DNA of 64,000 bases from Progne subis subis (GCA_022316685.1 JAKJHU010000082.1:2852001-2916000); one strand, 5' to 3'; positions 1 through 15,687 are shown, counted from the stretch's first letter. Made by a program: numbers and translations. Notes: generated by a model not told the origin, from the sequence alone.

Positions 1-2173
1 TGCGTCAAGGCCGTGATTTGATCCTCGGACAAAACACTCAGAACTCCTATCTCAAGAGATCTAGAACTGACCTTTTAAGCACCTGCCGAGGATGGGGCAA
101 GGCAGCAGCGTGTGCTGGGTGAGTTTAGCCCAGAGCCTGTGGGCATTACTGAATATGGCAGCAGAAGAGACCTGAGGGACAGCGCTCACTGCTGCTCCTC
201 ACAAACGCACACCTGGAGCTGCACACACCTGTGGGAAAGGCCCAGGCCAACACTCAGAGTGCCCAACAGCTGTTAAGGACACAGAAACTTTGTAACATCT
301 GGAGGCAGCCTGAACAGAGAGGATTTGTCCTGAAAAGTCAATGCAAACAGCGCCAGTGGTTCTGGGGTTTTCCTGACAGACACCACCAAAGAGGAGGCTG
401 CTGGCAGGACAGCAAATACGTTATTGTTGGTCCTGGGCTGCACAGGAATACAAAAACCAGAGAGAGTCACACTGGCATCAAGCACAGACAACTGGTGACA
501 GGTAAGACTGAGTGGCCCAGTGCCCTGTCACTGCTGAGACCTGCTGATGTCCCGCTGCAGGGTCCTGGGCTGCTGTAGCAAACGGCCAGCCTGGGGAGAC
601 AAACGTGGGTAAATCAACATCTTCAGTCCCAAGAGGAGACAGTGAAAGGTCCCAGTTCATCCTTTGCTTATAGAAGGTCCCCAGTACAACCAGTGGAGCC
701 CTGGCCAGCACACAGCCCACACAGATGAGCCAGAGGGATGTGACACCCCTGAGGTTACAGGTGAGCTCAGGTTTCACTGATGTTTCCCTAACTTAGGGGT
801 GTGCAATACCATTAACACCTCCACAAGTGAATCCCATTGTGCAATTCTGTGAAAACCACAGGGATGCTTGTCTTTATGCCAGACGGAATTCTGCAAACTC
901 TTGTAAGTTCACTGTAAGTTCCAGCTTGTCTCCTGATGTAATTCCACACATTGTGACACAAAATATTCCAGCCCAAACAAAAATCTGATACCAAAGAGGA
1001 TGACAAAGCAACACTCTGAATTCTTACACCCTGGCAGCACATTCAGAAGGCAATCTCTGTCTGGTTTGTGCAATTATTAGTCTCATATATTAACTATAGA
1101 TCAGTTATGTGGTGCACAACCCCTGTCAACCATCTAAATGTGGTTGGCAAAAATTACAATAAAACGGATATTATGGTTAAAAGTGAACAAAACAGAAGAC
1201 CTTCTGATACTTGCCTTGTGCAGTGTCGTATTTTCAGTAGTAAAATGTAGAAGTGATCATGTTCTCTGTAGGAGAAATGCAAATTGATTCTCAGCTTGCT
1301 GACATTTATGACAGGTAGGGCAGCTTGCACTTTTCTAATTATCCTCAAATGTCTCCCTGTTACTGTAATACACTTTCCAGAAATGTGAGCTGGCATTCAT
1401 CCCTCATGCTGGTCACTTGCAGAGGAATCCTTCAATAAATGGCAGCTACAGGACAAGAAGAATGGTACCGTAAATATCTCAGCAGGAATGAGCATGAAGG
1501 CGACTCAGAAACAGCATCCAGCCCTGCCGTGCAACCCTTCTGAGGCAGTTTGTTTGGAGAAGAGGAGAGAGACCTCTCTGGGGGATGAGAGGTTATCACT
1601 GCTGGAATGGCACCAGAAAGCTGCTTGCAAGGGTGTGGTTGTGGACACTGCAGTCTGCCTGTTGGGGGGCCTCAATTTGTGCTAATTAGGATGTGAAAAC
1701 AAAGGCACTGCAGGGAATTTTGCCATCTACAGCGAGATGATACTTGCTCCAAAAGGATTTCCCTGTGTTTTGTGGGATAGTCCAGAATATTTGAAGCACC
1801 CAACATCCCACTATTCGGCACTGCACTTGGGATTGCTTGGACTGCTCTGGAAACCTGTGCATCTCCATTCCCCTCGGGCTGCCTGAAGAGGCAGATCCCT
1901 GCCTTGGATCCCCCCACCCAGTGCCCATAAAATCTGCAACACTGGCATTTTTACCCAGGTAATAGTTTGTATGAAACAAATAGTTACTTACTGTCTTCTT
2001 AGTACTTTGTCTGGTGTTTTTTGGTGGTTTTGAATTGTACTGTCTGTATATTTTAAACCTGTGATAAAACTCTAAATGAAGCAAAACTTGCAATTAAGAC
2101 TATGGAATGGAGATTATCAGGTTATATTTTCATTGCTTTTTATATTGTTCAGCACTCTCAAGTGGCCCTGTAT

Positions 2174-2176
<3 letters not shown>

Positions 2177-2205
<29 letters not shown>
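2177..2205. repeat. (AT)n microsatellite
   Basis: About 14 uninterrupted AT dinucleotides. Confidence 0.97.
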
Positions 2206-2208
<3 letters not shown>

Positions 2209-5200
2209 CTAAGAAATGGCAAAAAGGTAATTGAAAAGTAGATTTTAGGCAGTTTTGATTGTCCTCAATAAGACTGGTGAATGCTATAAAAGTATTCACA
2301 AGCATTTCTCATTTTTAGCTTCTTCCATTCCTACCCCCTTCTTCACCATCCAGGAGTTCTCATGTTTTTCCTTCCTATTTTTTTTTTTCCACAAGCTCAG
2401 AATGCCACCTCTTTAGGCCTTATCACTCTCCTTCATTAAAAGTCTTTACAAATGTATGTTTTGATCAAACACTTTGGGTGGCAAACACATTTCAAAGGGT
2501 GGCATACAGGGAAAGAAATGTGCAAATGCGTTCTGATTTTTGAGAACCTCACTGACCCATCAACCATATGAAAACACCTCAGAGTGTTATTACCCCTCAA
2601 ACGTGCCCTTTCTCAGGAGTGGACACATTCCCTTTTTATACGAGTTTAATTTCTGTATGGGACACGTGCTTTCCTCTAGTGTAAAGTCCCTCACAGGTAT
2701 CTTTGCCAAGTACACAAAAGCTTCTGAAAATAGCAGTCCATGTGGACACCAGCTGTGGCACAACTCTAACCCACATCAGACATGATTTATTACTCAACAG
2801 AACCATTCCTTTTGATTCTGTTTTATGGGCATCAGAAGTGTTTTCCCTCAGCATTCCTCCTTCGTGCACAGCTAACACAGGGATACACAGGGGCTGTTAG
2901 CAGGCACTCAGCTTGGCAAAATAACAGTTCCATCATAGTGAGGATTGAAAATGTGTGGCAGAAAACATGGTAAGAACTTTGTAATGATCCCTAACATCCA
3001 AAAGCCAGGAATTACAAAATTAAAGAGAGAAAATTAAACAGATTTTGGAGCATATGTGAATATTGCTGTGTGATAAATAGCTCAACTTTACTCTGTCACT
3101 ACACAGATAAATGAATCTTTGAGGTGAAAGCCTTGATTTCCTGGTTACATTTCTTCTGCCCTAACTGGAGACAGATTTTAAGCCATTGTGTCCAACTGAT
3201 AAACATATGGACAGCTTTTTCAGATAAACTATATAATTGCTTAAAGGTTGAGTAAATAATAAGGGAACAGATATTTCCTATGTTTCTATTGTGAGAGCTT
3301 ACAATAAGGACCAGTGCCTTGTGGCATTTAGCGAGGGTTCACAAATATTTGTTACGGTTGTGACTTATTTTAATGATGCAAATCTTCAGCTACATCTTTG
3401 CTGAATATTCTTGACAGCACTGTAGTACTCTCCTGTAGTTTCAGAAGCAGAGGAGAGACCCTTCCCAGACCTGCAGGCCATCAGCAGTTGTTCTGGCAGG
3501 CTGAACACCTGTTTCACATAGCTGGTATTTCTCGTTAACAGTGCATTGATTTTTGTACCATGGAACCGTTTAATTTTGGTTAAACAAACCTGCAAGGACT
3601 TTTCTGGTGCTGTCTTTTCTTTACAATTATGTCCTGTTGTGAGTAAGGGCTACGTTCCAGAATTCATGGGTATAACCAGTGACCTTTTAGGCAGGATAAA
3701 TGTAGGAAAGACAGGTTTCTCTGTGGAATAGCTTTAGGATCGTGGCCAGAATGAAGTTCTCGGCCAAGTGCAAACTGGGAGGGACCAGATGCTGAGTAAA
3801 GCAACTGTCTTTGTTTAATTCCTCCTGTGCCCAAGGGAAAGGACCTTTGTGAGTCCTTTGGAAAAGAAATGGGCTACATCAAAATAATTCCCTGCTTCAT
3901 TCTCCATTTCTCCTAATGAAAAACAACCAACGAGATTCCAATACAGACCACTTACTCAGATCAAACACAAAAGCTATATTCTTGATGTTTAATTCCACAT
4001 GAAGAGGTGTTCTGGGGATGTAAGGTGGATGGGGTAGAAATGGGAAAGAGGCTTAAGTTTGCAAGGGATGAGATTTGAGAGATTCATGGAAATGGCTTTG
4101 TTAAAAATGCTCTGTGTCCTTACTCTGGAAAGCCTTTAAATACCTGTTTAATGTTAACCAGATGTGCAGGTCTCACAAGAGAGTCCTGCTGTTCCTTGCT
4201 CTCTTTTTCTGTCCCTACTGCTGTCCCCAGCCTGCTCTGCACCCAAGCCAGGGCAGGAAGGTGTCAAGTCTCATTCCATGCTGGAGCAGCAGGCTGGTGC
4301 AGCATGTAGGAGCTCTCATGGACCAGACTGTGCTTACTGCAGATAGAAACGCCAGCAAATTGCAGCTATGAACTTTAGAAAATCTAGATTGGGTCTATGA
4401 GAGATAAAAGTTCTCAGAAGATTCAAAGTTGGCCAAATGTGGGATAATTCTTGGTAGGACAACAAAAAGCTGTGTCTGTGACAGCCAAGGTATCATCCAT
4501 GCCCTGTTCCCAGACTTGCTGAAAAAGCTGTAAGGATCCTGTCCATGAAGGCAAACTGTTCCTTTCTTCCATAGCCACATTTTGGGTCACAACTGAAAAA
4601 AAGTTAGTTGAAACTACAAAAGAAATCTCTGGAATGTGAATTGGGCCAAATGGCATTCAACCTGAGTGGCCTCGACTTGGCAACACTGTAAGAAGTTGAA
4701 AAATCAAGATTTATAAAGGGATGTGCCAGTGCCAAAGAATGTTCGTTATGTGTCTGTGCATGTACAGACCCCCACACACCTGTATTGTATACAGATGTGC
4801 TGCAGTGCTACTGCTTCACTGAAGATTTCTTAAACAGAAATATCCCCAAATAATTATGTATACTGACAGTAAGACTGTAAGAAGACAAGTTGGACATTTC
4901 AAGGATGTTAAAATTGTAGCAAAAAAATGTTCAGAGTGGCTGTGAAGTTAAATGTGTAGTTGCTATTTACAAATATGATGATTACATACTGTTTCCATGG
5001 AAACTTGAGATGGAAAATAAAAAGTGAGTTTAGCTTCATCTTGAAACTGCCCTGATTGGGAGGAGAATAATAGCTGACATTCCCCTAGCTGGAGACTAAT
5101 CACCCCTCTTGAAGAATGTACAGTATGTTTTTCTGTATTTTTAGCTACTGTGCAAAGTTTTAAACCCACAACCAACTGAAGTTAAGGGTCGGATAAGAGA

Positions 5201-7743
5201 CACATCTGTTGTTAGAATCATAGCTCGGTATGATTTATTCTTTTTCCTGCGCTGTTTACTGAAACACTCACTGTTCAACATTTTTCCTTCTAAGACTACT
5301 TCAAGTGATTTTGGGTCCCATCTAGGTCTGCGGCCTGTTAATTCTCACCAAGTACATTTTTTCATTATCTGTGTTTCTGCTTTGACAAGATAATGAGTGA
5401 AGCATGCTCTAAGGATGTGACTCATTTCCATCAAAATGAGCTTCCTGAGAACCGTGAAAGAGGCAGGGAGATGACCACTGGCCCTGGACATTTCTTGGAC
5501 AATTCTAAATGTGAATCAATTGCTGGTTAATAAAATAATAGATATAATAATAACTGAGCAGGTTATTCCTAACTAAAATTTGTGCCCAGTGAGATTGCAG
5601 CGAGCACTAAGGCTGGAAGTCAGAAGGCTGCACAGATGGTACCATCGGTCTGTCTCTTGGGAATCATTCTGGTGCTGAAAAAGCCCTGCTGAGCCAGATG
5701 CTCAGAGCCAGGGAAGTGTTTGCTGACAGGTGCTGCTGCCCCACCCGGCAGTGCTGTGTTGGATCTGAGTGTAGCCAGGTATCTGCACACCGGTGGAGTT
5801 GGGATGTGCAATGTGCCACACACAAAAATCAGCAAGTGCAAGGTGTCATTGGTTGGAAGTTCCATTAAAGATGTCATTCAAAGAAGGGCAGCAGACCAAG
5901 AGCTGCAGACATCTGGATGGACACCGAAACTTTAGGATGAGTCTTTCTTTGATGATACCTTTTCTTCTTTGTACACTAAGCTTGCTCCTTTTGTTACCTA
6001 CACCAGCTTACAGGCCAGTAATCCATTTTATATGGACACACAGAGTCTAATTTATATAATTTGCAATTCTTGCCTATTTAATTGTGTAGCTCTTGCTACA
6101 TGGAAACAGCATTTGCAGAGCTGCTGAACTTGGATTTTTCTTCTTTTGGGGGACAAACTCTTTTCCAAAAGCTGTGCTATTTGACACCTGAACACCTTTG
6201 GCTTTTTCACTTTTCACAGTGTTTTTAAAGTTCTTCCAAATTACTAAAAAGAACAACAGTGAGGCATTGCAGTGAGTGCATTACACCCTCAGATGGTAAT
6301 GATTCTACCCTTCTGCTCTGATGGATACCTGTCTCACTCCAACACACGTTTGAAGCACTTTAATGCAGAAACATCCACTAAGATGGATGCGAGTTTCTAG
6401 TCCAAGTGCTTATAATGGGAGAGATGGAAGTCTTGAGTAGTTATTGTAGAAAAGCAAATGACAATTATCTGCCAGACATTTCCATGATATTTTAAAGAGA
6501 AAGTGAACATGCAGTGTTCTTTGCACCTCTTCTGTGCAGTGATTTCCATTTGCTGATCAATATATTCCACTTGGAAAGTTCAGGCAATCCACGTAAGTGC
6601 TCACACTTACATGACAGTAATAAGGCCCTACACAGAACGTTTCTTCCAAAACTACTGCCAGAACTTTATTAGAATTAGGAGAACAGGATAGTCACTAAAA
6701 TGACTGAACAACTCTTCCTTGTGTTCCGTCTCTGTCAACCTTGTACCTAAAACTTTCTTTGGTCCCCAATGCTGCCAGGCCTGGTGGCATGCATGGACAA
6801 ACCTCTGCTCTTGTAACTCCATTGCCAACAGCAGGGATCAGTTAATGGTTGGGATTGGTCCCAGGGCAGAGAGGTAAGCAAGCACAGGGAAACTGAATTT
6901 AGCTTAGTCTGGCTTAGACAATATTGAATAGATTTCCCTTTTCAGTGCAAAGCCTGAGCCACCAAATTAGTGGCATCCCTCTCCTTAACTACCAATCTCA
7001 TGTTACCCTATCTAAATGTCCCTTTAGCAGGTGAGCATAATCCCCACACCACATTCTGCATTGCTTTTTTCTTACTGTTGAGCAATATCCAGAGAAGTGC
7101 TAGACACTGAAATTCCATTCAATAGGGATATTCTTTACTATTTGTTCAAGTCCAGAAAACATTTTTATGATGAACTTAGGCTACCCTTAATGAAATAGCT
7201 CATGTTTCATAGCCCTCTACCACAGGAAAATACAATTCTCAGTTGGTCTTTGTTTACCCTGTGCTGTTTTGCAGTGTGGCTGTTTAGTGAATAAGCAAAG
7301 AGGGACACTTCACTGACACTGATCCGTAAGACATTAATTATATAAAAATACTGTGTTGCTTGTCTTGATATAAGCAATGTTTTCAATTGCATTCTCTGGT
7401 ACTTGATGTTAAACTACCACACAGAACTAAGAATATTTCCAATCCTCATGGTGCCTTGGATTTTACACTTCAATTTCTGAATTTGCTAACAGGTATGTTA
7501 AACATCTCAAGCAGAAACTCTTCCTACAGCTGTGGAGCTAAGTAGTGCCTAGAGTACAATTCATTGTACCATGTAAAATATGTCACATTTCAAGATAAAA
7601 ACAGAACATTCCTGCTTTTCCAGAGGCTTCATGTGAATAACTAATGTGTAAAGTCTGCAACTGCAACCAGAAAAGTTCTGTATCAACCAAGGTTTTTTAT
7701 GCCATTTCAAACCTCTGGAGTACATGATCAGTCCCTTCCCCAC

Positions 7744-7770
7744 TCCCCTTCCCCTTCCCCTTCCCTTCCC
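7744..7770. repeat. (CCCTT)n-like pyrimidine microsatellite
   Basis: Short imperfect CCCCTT/CCCTT repeats, pyrimidine only. Confidence 0.85.
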
Positions 7771-10220
7771 ATTTCAGCAGACTTCTGCAGAAAGCTGTAC
7801 TCCTTCACACTTGTGTGCAAATGCTGGGTGCTCTCATCAAGTTTAACACTGAGTGTGTCTGTTAGTAAGTGCTGCTTTCTGCGGGGACCTTGACTTTGAA
7901 TTCTTCGTGATTTTCTGATGCTTGTGTTTTTTTTTCTGGGATATCCAGACTTTGTAAACTGGTCTTGGCATGAAAGTCATACCTGACTTCCATAAATTGG
8001 GTTTTGGCCTAGGTGACTCTTTGGGTGCTGTGTCAGAATTGCTTTGCTGGTGAGCTAATGGTACGTATCCAACCCTGCCTGTCTCTAATAAAATTTTATT
8101 TTTCAGCATAGGCAGTTTACAGGATTTAACAGCTGTTCTCTTTCTACAAAGTCAGCTTTCTAAAATTATAAGGCTGGATGCTGAACTTTAGATGAACCTA
8201 TTTCACTTGCTTTTCCTACCATCAATCTAAGAGGGTATCTACTCACAAAAAAATTAGAAATATTAACTTCATCATACAAGAGTAAGAATTAAATTTGATA
8301 GAAAAATTAAATAAAGACATTTCTGTAGTACCACATATTGATGGAATGTGGCTTACAAATATCAATAAACTTCTATAAATGGTTTACTAAGAAATTGAAG
8401 GCAGTCAATCCAATGAAAATGGATACAATAAGCTATTCACAGCTCTGTATTGCCTTGCCCTTCAGAGTCTTGCATTTGGGCACAGGGACAATGCTTGGTG
8501 TGGAATCTGTTCCTTGATGTTTCTTAATAACTATATAAAGCTCTTCTAACGGGATTATGTTTGGTATTCGTTCTAACATCCTTCTTCCCTCATGTAACCC
8601 ACACCTGAGAGGGGACATAGGACAAAGCTCTGAAACATCTCTGTGAAACTTTAATTTTTTTTGAGAAGGAAATAAAATAAAAAATAATCAGAACAAATTA
8701 GTAACTGAGTATCATGAGCTCCCTGCATTTCTGCAAGTATCCAGAAAATACCAGATACACCCTTTCTAAACAAGCTCTGGGTTTGTGACCTTGTGGTACA
8801 AGTCTGATCAGTTCCATGGAATTTCCTGCACCTTCCTCCCAGTTCAGCTGGCTGACCTCAGCCTCACAGGTTTTTTCTCTGTCACTGCAGCAGTAAAGAT
8901 TAAGAACAAAACAAACCCTTCAAAAGTGAGATCCTCATGACAGACACAGTGCCTGCAGCCCCTTGGTTCGTGCTCCAACCCAGCCCCAGTTCTACAGCCA
9001 GCAGCTGCAGATCTGTGCCCACATCTGCAGCCCTGAGAGCAGCTCCAGGCCATGGCAGGGCACAAACTGATGCAGCCATCAAGGGGTGCAGGGTGAAGAG
9101 AAAATGCAAATACCCTGAGGCTACAGGAACCTTGCAGGACTTTCATGAACCAGAGCCTGAAGCAGGTTCAAGTTTTAAAGCGACCCAAAATACAAGATTA
9201 AATAGCCCTAAACAACCCCTCTAAACAATAACTTTGAAAAAAGTCCAAAGCAAATATGGACAAGCTACTGATAAGCACATATTGGTACGCTGCATATCCT
9301 CTGGGGGCTGTGTTTCCACAAGTTTTCTATCTGTGTAGACAGTCCAGCACTTTTGGAGTCTTGCTGGCTCATAACAGCTACATCTCACCAGAGTAACAGC
9401 TCCAGCAGTGAGAACCTTTCCCTGCACAATCGAGTCATGATGGGCTTTGTTACACTGGATCTCTTCTTCCTGGGAAACTGAGTTTTTAAAGGAACCAGTA
9501 ATTCTTCTCAGCTGCAGCAAGCATCTTCCATATCCATGCTGTTTTCATAGCACTGCATGTGACGAGTTCTGGAGGATGTAAATCAAAAGAGAATTCTCCT
9601 CAGCTGTCCCCATCCCCTTGAAAGCTCTGTTTATCCCCTGGTAAACTGAGTGCACTCAGTGTATCACGGACATGAGAATAATTAAGCTACTGTCTCCATC
9701 CCTGCAGCGTGTACCTCGCTCCGTGCCAGTCCTGTCAGCTGAGGCTGGCAGAGATGATTCCAGCAGTGATGTTGTTTCCTTCAGGCTCGTGGTATAAAGA
9801 GTGACACCAGGAACCAGATACTCCCTTCTTCCCTATCTGGCAGTCTTTTGATCCAAGTACAAATGGGAGTCCTATTACAACTTGGCATCATTTTTGCCTC
9901 CATTTTGTGTGAAACCAAAGAGCTCCCAGGAGGTCAATGAAGGTTTCTGATGAGAGCAAGAAAAAACAGAAAAAATCCACTTGCAATTAATGGGGATGTC
10001 TGTGTTGTATTTCTGTTACAGTTGCATTAGTTGTGGAGATGATGTCTTTTATTCCCACACGTACTTCATGAATGAAATACAAAATAAATCTGACAAGTTC
10101 CTCAGTAAATTGTTAGGAATGCGTTATACTTTCTCATATGGAAAGGGCTTTGCTGTAGCTCCTCTAAGCAGCTCCCCCTGTCATCATTGGCTCTTGAATT
10201 CAGAGCACAAAGGGTTGGGG

Positions 10221-10261
10221 GTGAGAGCATTAATGCCACAGAGGTGAGAGCATTAATGCCA
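10221..10261. repeat. 23-bp tandem duplication
   Basis: GTGAGAGCATTAATGCCA starts at 10221 and again at 10244. It is isolated in otherwise featureless sequence. Confidence 0.85.
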
Positions 10262-13200
10262 TGCAGAGGTTTGACTGATACAAATAGAAAGGAGATGCAA
10301 AGCACTTGGCACTCAGCTGGGCAATGGCAGCAGCCAGGCCTCAGATGGAAGCCTCCAGGAATGATTATTACAGTGCACAAGTGCTAGGGAATTCAACTCA
10401 GCAGAAGGAAAGCACGTGAGGCATCAAAGATGATTATGTACATTTAAAGGGTAATACAAGTATTAAAGCTTTCCAGCATTTTTTAATGTACCTGTGCTTT
10501 TACTGGGACAAGCATTATTTAGGTTATTGGGCAGAGCTCTGTGCTACTGCAAAGCAATACAATATTAATGAGTATTATACACAGTTCTACACCCTTCCCT
10601 CCCCCCAAGGAAAGAGCAAGCAGCTCTTTACCCAAGCTTTGGAGAAACAACACAGTAGTGAGGGTTGGAGGCACTGTTCAGGTTGAAGCTAAAGCTATCT
10701 TTGAGTCAGTGACTGCATGAACCCCCGTGCTCAGGCAGCATCCTGAACCACATTTTCCAAACGTTCCAAGATACGTGGCAAACCCTAGATCCAGGATGTC
10801 TCCACTCAGTGGTAGTAAACTCCTCACATACCTACATCAGGAGAAGGATCACTTTAGGGTTTCTGTTTATTCAATGGCACCCCTAAAAGGTGGAGTTGAA
10901 AAGAAGAACACTCCTAAAGAACTGAAGCTGCGATGGGTGGAAGCACTTTCTGGAAAGTCCTTTCTGTCATCTAGAGGGAATCTAAACCAAGTGCTCTGTC
11001 CCTAATGAAGTGCCTAAATGAAGTGTCTGAAGTTTGATGGGATGTATTGGTACCATATAAGTGTCTGAAAAGTGCCTCAGAAAATTAAGAAGCAGGATGA
11101 TGCACCTTCTTGGATTATTTACAGCATTCATTCCTAACTGCTTCTTTAGGCACCTAGTAAATTGGCGAGTCTACACTTCCAGCTACACAAATAGGGACAG
11201 CCTGAGGAAGCTTCCAGGAAATCCTATTACACATTATAATTTGGCTGGCTTCATTTAGCAGTGGAATTACCCCATTACAGGAGCTCAGTGGCTGGCAAAG
11301 GAAAGGGCACCATGAAGGGACTCAGAAATTAGATTATTTCCAGATTAGTGATTTTCACGGATTCATTGAATTCAAGACGAAAAGCACACTCAGTGCATCT
11401 GAACTCCCGCATGCTGAGTCCACTTCGTGTTCACACAGGTATGCAGCATGTTTCCCTTCACCTTCAGAGCATACCTTCCAGAAAGCTGGCCCACTTTGAA
11501 TTTAAGACTTGAAAGAATGACCAGGGAGCAGAAGCAGTTTATTTCAGGAATTACTCACTATGCTACTGCATGAAAACCACTAGTTAAAATACTTTCTCTG
11601 CAATGCAAGAATCTCAACACTGCTATAAGGGCCTTCAGGTCGTGCCATCCAGAAATTTCATTCATTTAGAGGTAGAATATTATCATTTCAAAGCCCCATT
11701 AGTTAGATACAAACACCTCAGAGCTCCAGAAATGTTAGGGCAGATGTGTAGAGTATGTTTGTTGTAAATGCTGTCGTAAAATAAATGGATACCTGGACTT
11801 TCTTGTTGGCTTCAGGTCTCTGAGGAGTTGTCACACGCCAGCTGACAGGAGCCAATCCTTGCTGAACATGAGGGCTGGGGACATGGCTTTTTTTCCTGCA
11901 CTGGCCTAATGCTTTGGTTCAGCTCTGACACCTATCAATTTGAACAGTCTCAGCAAAGTGCCTGAAATAAATGCCTCATATGCTGAATTAGGACTGCTGG
12001 ATCTCAAACTGCGCTAATTCGGAGGGAATGTGAACTCTTGTAATATGCCTTAAACTTTATAAGTGCTTGTTCTCCAGTATAATTTTTTCTCTTACTTCTA
12101 TTACAGTAGGGCCTGGCTGAGACCAGACCTCAGTGTGGAGAAATTAATGTCCCACAGATCTTACATTTTTCTGAAGGTTTGTGACTTTTTTTAGAGTCGA
12201 GTGACACTTGAACAAAGAGTGTTTGAAATATGCCATCCATTTTTATGTCTTTGGCTGAAATAATTTCTTTGAAGGCATGGGTGTTGGTTGAATGTTATGG
12301 TTGTTGGAAACCAGAGAGTGCACCTCAAAATACAGACACAGCTGACAATAAAATCACAGTGAAACCACAATCCCTGAAATCAGTCTATCTGCTTTTCTTG
12401 CTTGAATGGTTTTGGAAAACAGCTTTCTGCTTTGGAGCCAACTTACTCAACATGCTCAAAGTAAATAAACAGCACCTTATCTGGTGAGCTGGCCTCAGAG
12501 ATGGGTTGCATTAACTCTTTTTGTACAGCTCAGTTAAATGAGTTACTGGAGGAAGGGCTGCCTCTGTGCACACACAGACACACCCAAGCCCCTGTCATTA
12601 CTGTGACATAACAGCAGCAGAACTTTCCATTTCTGGTTGTTGTTAGATCATGGGTCAAGTCATGTAAAGAATTTCAGTGTGTGCTTTTCTATACAGATGA
12701 GGTTTTCAGCAATTGATCCACACACTGTTAAAATCAGTTACGTATTGGCTCACTGCCTGGAGCTTAATTGTTCCCATCACTCTTTTCTGGTGAATGCTTT
12801 CTGCAAGGTACATAGGAATTGTCAAGTAATTGTCTCCAAAGCTTTTGTATATGCAAAGAGCAGATGATATGGAGAATGTTATCCTCCTAGATTTACAAAT
12901 TACTGCAGAAACAGGCATTCTGTAATATTTTTCACTACATTCTAATGCTGGTCTGACACATTAACATAGGGGAAATACCTTCATGTGCTTCAAATGGAAA
13001 TCTTCACAATTTTCATTTTGCTTGCATTTTACAATTAGCTGCAAACACTTCCAGACCTGACACAGTAAGGAAGCAAGAGAGAACATTTCTGCTCTGATTC
13101 AAATCCAATCTTAGCAAAGTTTAGACAACCAGACACTGTGCTGCCACGTTAGTGGCGAGGCAGAGAAGGGATGTTTCTTAGCTCAGCCTAGGCATTTACT

Positions 13201-15687
13201 TCCACCCTTTGTGCCTTTCTACAAAAGGCAAATCTGGGTGCAGGCTGGACAGGGAACTGCCATGCAGTCAGATTTATGTATGGAACATTGCAGGTTTGAT
13301 ATGCAATCTGTAGTTGTGCTCAGACAAGTAAATTCTCCTGATTGCTTCCTCAGGTGCCCACCTCCTACTAACTCTACTAGTTGAATGCTGGTGCTAAGTG
13401 TTGAATCCTCTGTTCTAACTCTTGCAGCCCACAGGTCTAGAAGGTCTTTGCTTCAACATCTGTGTATGTGCAAAATATCCAGTCCCAGAAGTGACAGAGT
13501 GGAGGTTAGAAAAGAACAAGAATAAATGAGAATGATTATTCTGAGGACCTAAATACAAAGGGGAAGATGAAGAGAGACACTTTTGAGACACACTTCCATG
13601 CTGGCCTTTTTCTTGTCTGGCAGGAGATAATTTGCTCCTGGCTTGTCTGAGCAACAACTGGCACTATGCTGGGTAGCAGCCCTCGCACGTCAGAGGACCT
13701 CAGTGGGAATCACAGCTTGGCAGAAATTCTTTTTAGCAAAGAATTCCGAGTACCTGGCTTTGGGCATGTGAAATGCACTGTGCCCCTCTTACAGGGCCCG
13801 TGGTCCTGAAAAATAACTGTTGGATTTCCTATGATTGCTTGGAAAAACCCAGAATACCTCAGCAGATCTCAGCTGTAAAATAAAATACCATCAGTCAAGC
13901 AGCTCTAATCCTAGCCAGAGCTCCTGCTGCTTAATCAAAAGGCATGCAGAGGCTTCTGGGAGAGACAGGTATTGGAGTCTGTCCCTAGGAAAAGCAGAAA
14001 TCAAACACAAGCATGTGTCACATAGAGGTGCAGCACACAGCACAGTAATTCCCAAGAGGTAATGGATAGTCTGTCTCCACTTTGTGTCAGTGCTTTAATG
14101 TCTGACTCCTGGAAGAGAAGGAAAAAATACGGGACCTAATGCAATAGCCTCTGAAGACACGGTGATTTCTACTGATTGCAATCTGACCTACTGATTTCTA
14201 CTGACCTGCAGTTTGGCAGGTTGGGTTTAAAAGGGCAGATTCAATATGCATTTGAAGACAAATAGAACCAGCTCTCCAGAGTAAGATGAGGGAATTGACT
14301 TTTAACTTACCAGTTCCAGCAAGCTTCAAGAATGAAATTAGGCAAAACAGATGCCCCCTCACCAGCAGTTCTTCCAAAGTCCAAATCACAAGCAGCGTGT
14401 AACTGAAGATAAGGTTAAAAAATAGTCCTAGACCAAAATATAGACTGGGAACTTCTCTGCTGGTGGCCATTGGACCGTGGCAGTCTGATGAGGGAACAAA
14501 AATATTTGACGGTTTGGCAAGGGGAGGGGTAAATCTGTTTCACCACAGTGGCACACATTTTCTAGGGTGACTGCATCTAATTCTTATCCCTGTGCTTTAG
14601 TCCCTCAGTGAAAATGAAGTGTAATTATTCTTTTGATCTCTTCTTTCCTTGACAGGTCTTTCTTTTGGCTATGACTGTAAATCTTCTCCTTTGTGCATGT
14701 AGCGCTGTCTTTAAACGTTAATGGAATAGTACAGTCAATGTAAAGGTGACAGTCAAAGCTTAGATAATTCAGAGGAAATGCTCCCACTGATGCTGGCTGG
14801 CTGTCAGGCCCAAACACTATTATTAATGGAAACAGAATGTTTTGTAGTAGCTTTTTCTTCTCTTCCTCTTCAGAATGGCTGCAAAGAGACAGGAACTTTT
14901 TGCAAGTTGCAAAGGATCTAACCCATCCCTGATAATCCCATGCCTTTCAACACTGCCTACAAATAAAAGCGAGATCCAAAACTCTGCTCCTGCCAAACAG
15001 GCCACATCAGTGACAGTGAAATGGCTGTCTAGTGGCGTGACCTGTAGGGATGTCTGATAAGCATGTGGTCTTTCTCCTGCCAGTTTGTTTTTAATCAGAT
15101 CTGAACAATGGAAGCTGACAATGAAATCCCAGAGTCTCACCCAGAAAGTTCCTCAGCTTTTGGCTGGTCTTTTTGTTTGTCTGTTGTTCTCAGTGTACTC
15201 AATCTGCTTCCAGAGAGCTACATTGGTCACCAGGAAGCTGCCTCTTATTTGAACATACCTCTCTGTGCTGTTTTCTCCGTAGTAAGTATCTGAGGAGATC
15301 ACTTTATTGCAGAAATGAGCTGTCTGGAGTGCTCCACAAACTGCAGGCCAGGAGGAGGAAAAGGAGAGCCAGCATGGTTTCAGTTTCAGAGGAGGAGCGT
15401 CCTCTACCTTTGTCACAGCCTCCTCATACACCCGGGCAAGTCTCACCCTTGCTGTCAGTATGCAAGAGCTAATCCTTCTCAAGCCTTAGCTCACAGCTTT
15501 TTCTAAAGAAAATACACTTTTCCTAAGGCATTTGAAGTCCTTGAATTGCTCTGAAATGACTTCTCAGTTCTGTCAACACGTCTGTTGCTCACATCACCTT
15601 TAGCAAAATCCAGCTCTTAAGATTAATGGCAGCTGAGAAGGCAAGAGGCACAGCCCTTCCTGCGTGACTGCAGTCACTGTGCACCTC

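Larger units (their letters stand above)
1..15687. other. Intergenic sequence, no gene recognised
   Basis: Only short chance ORFs (135 codons or fewer) with no recognisable family are present. Besides the microsatellites and the small duplication listed separately, I see no transposable element I can name. A neighbour gene's long introns could cross here without visible exons. Confidence 0.6.

Noticed and set aside
14875..15057. ATG-led 60-codon ORF (MAAKRQELF...)
   Set aside because: Protein-like at first sight but with no splice donor in frame, no recognised family and an equally long ORF on the other strand.
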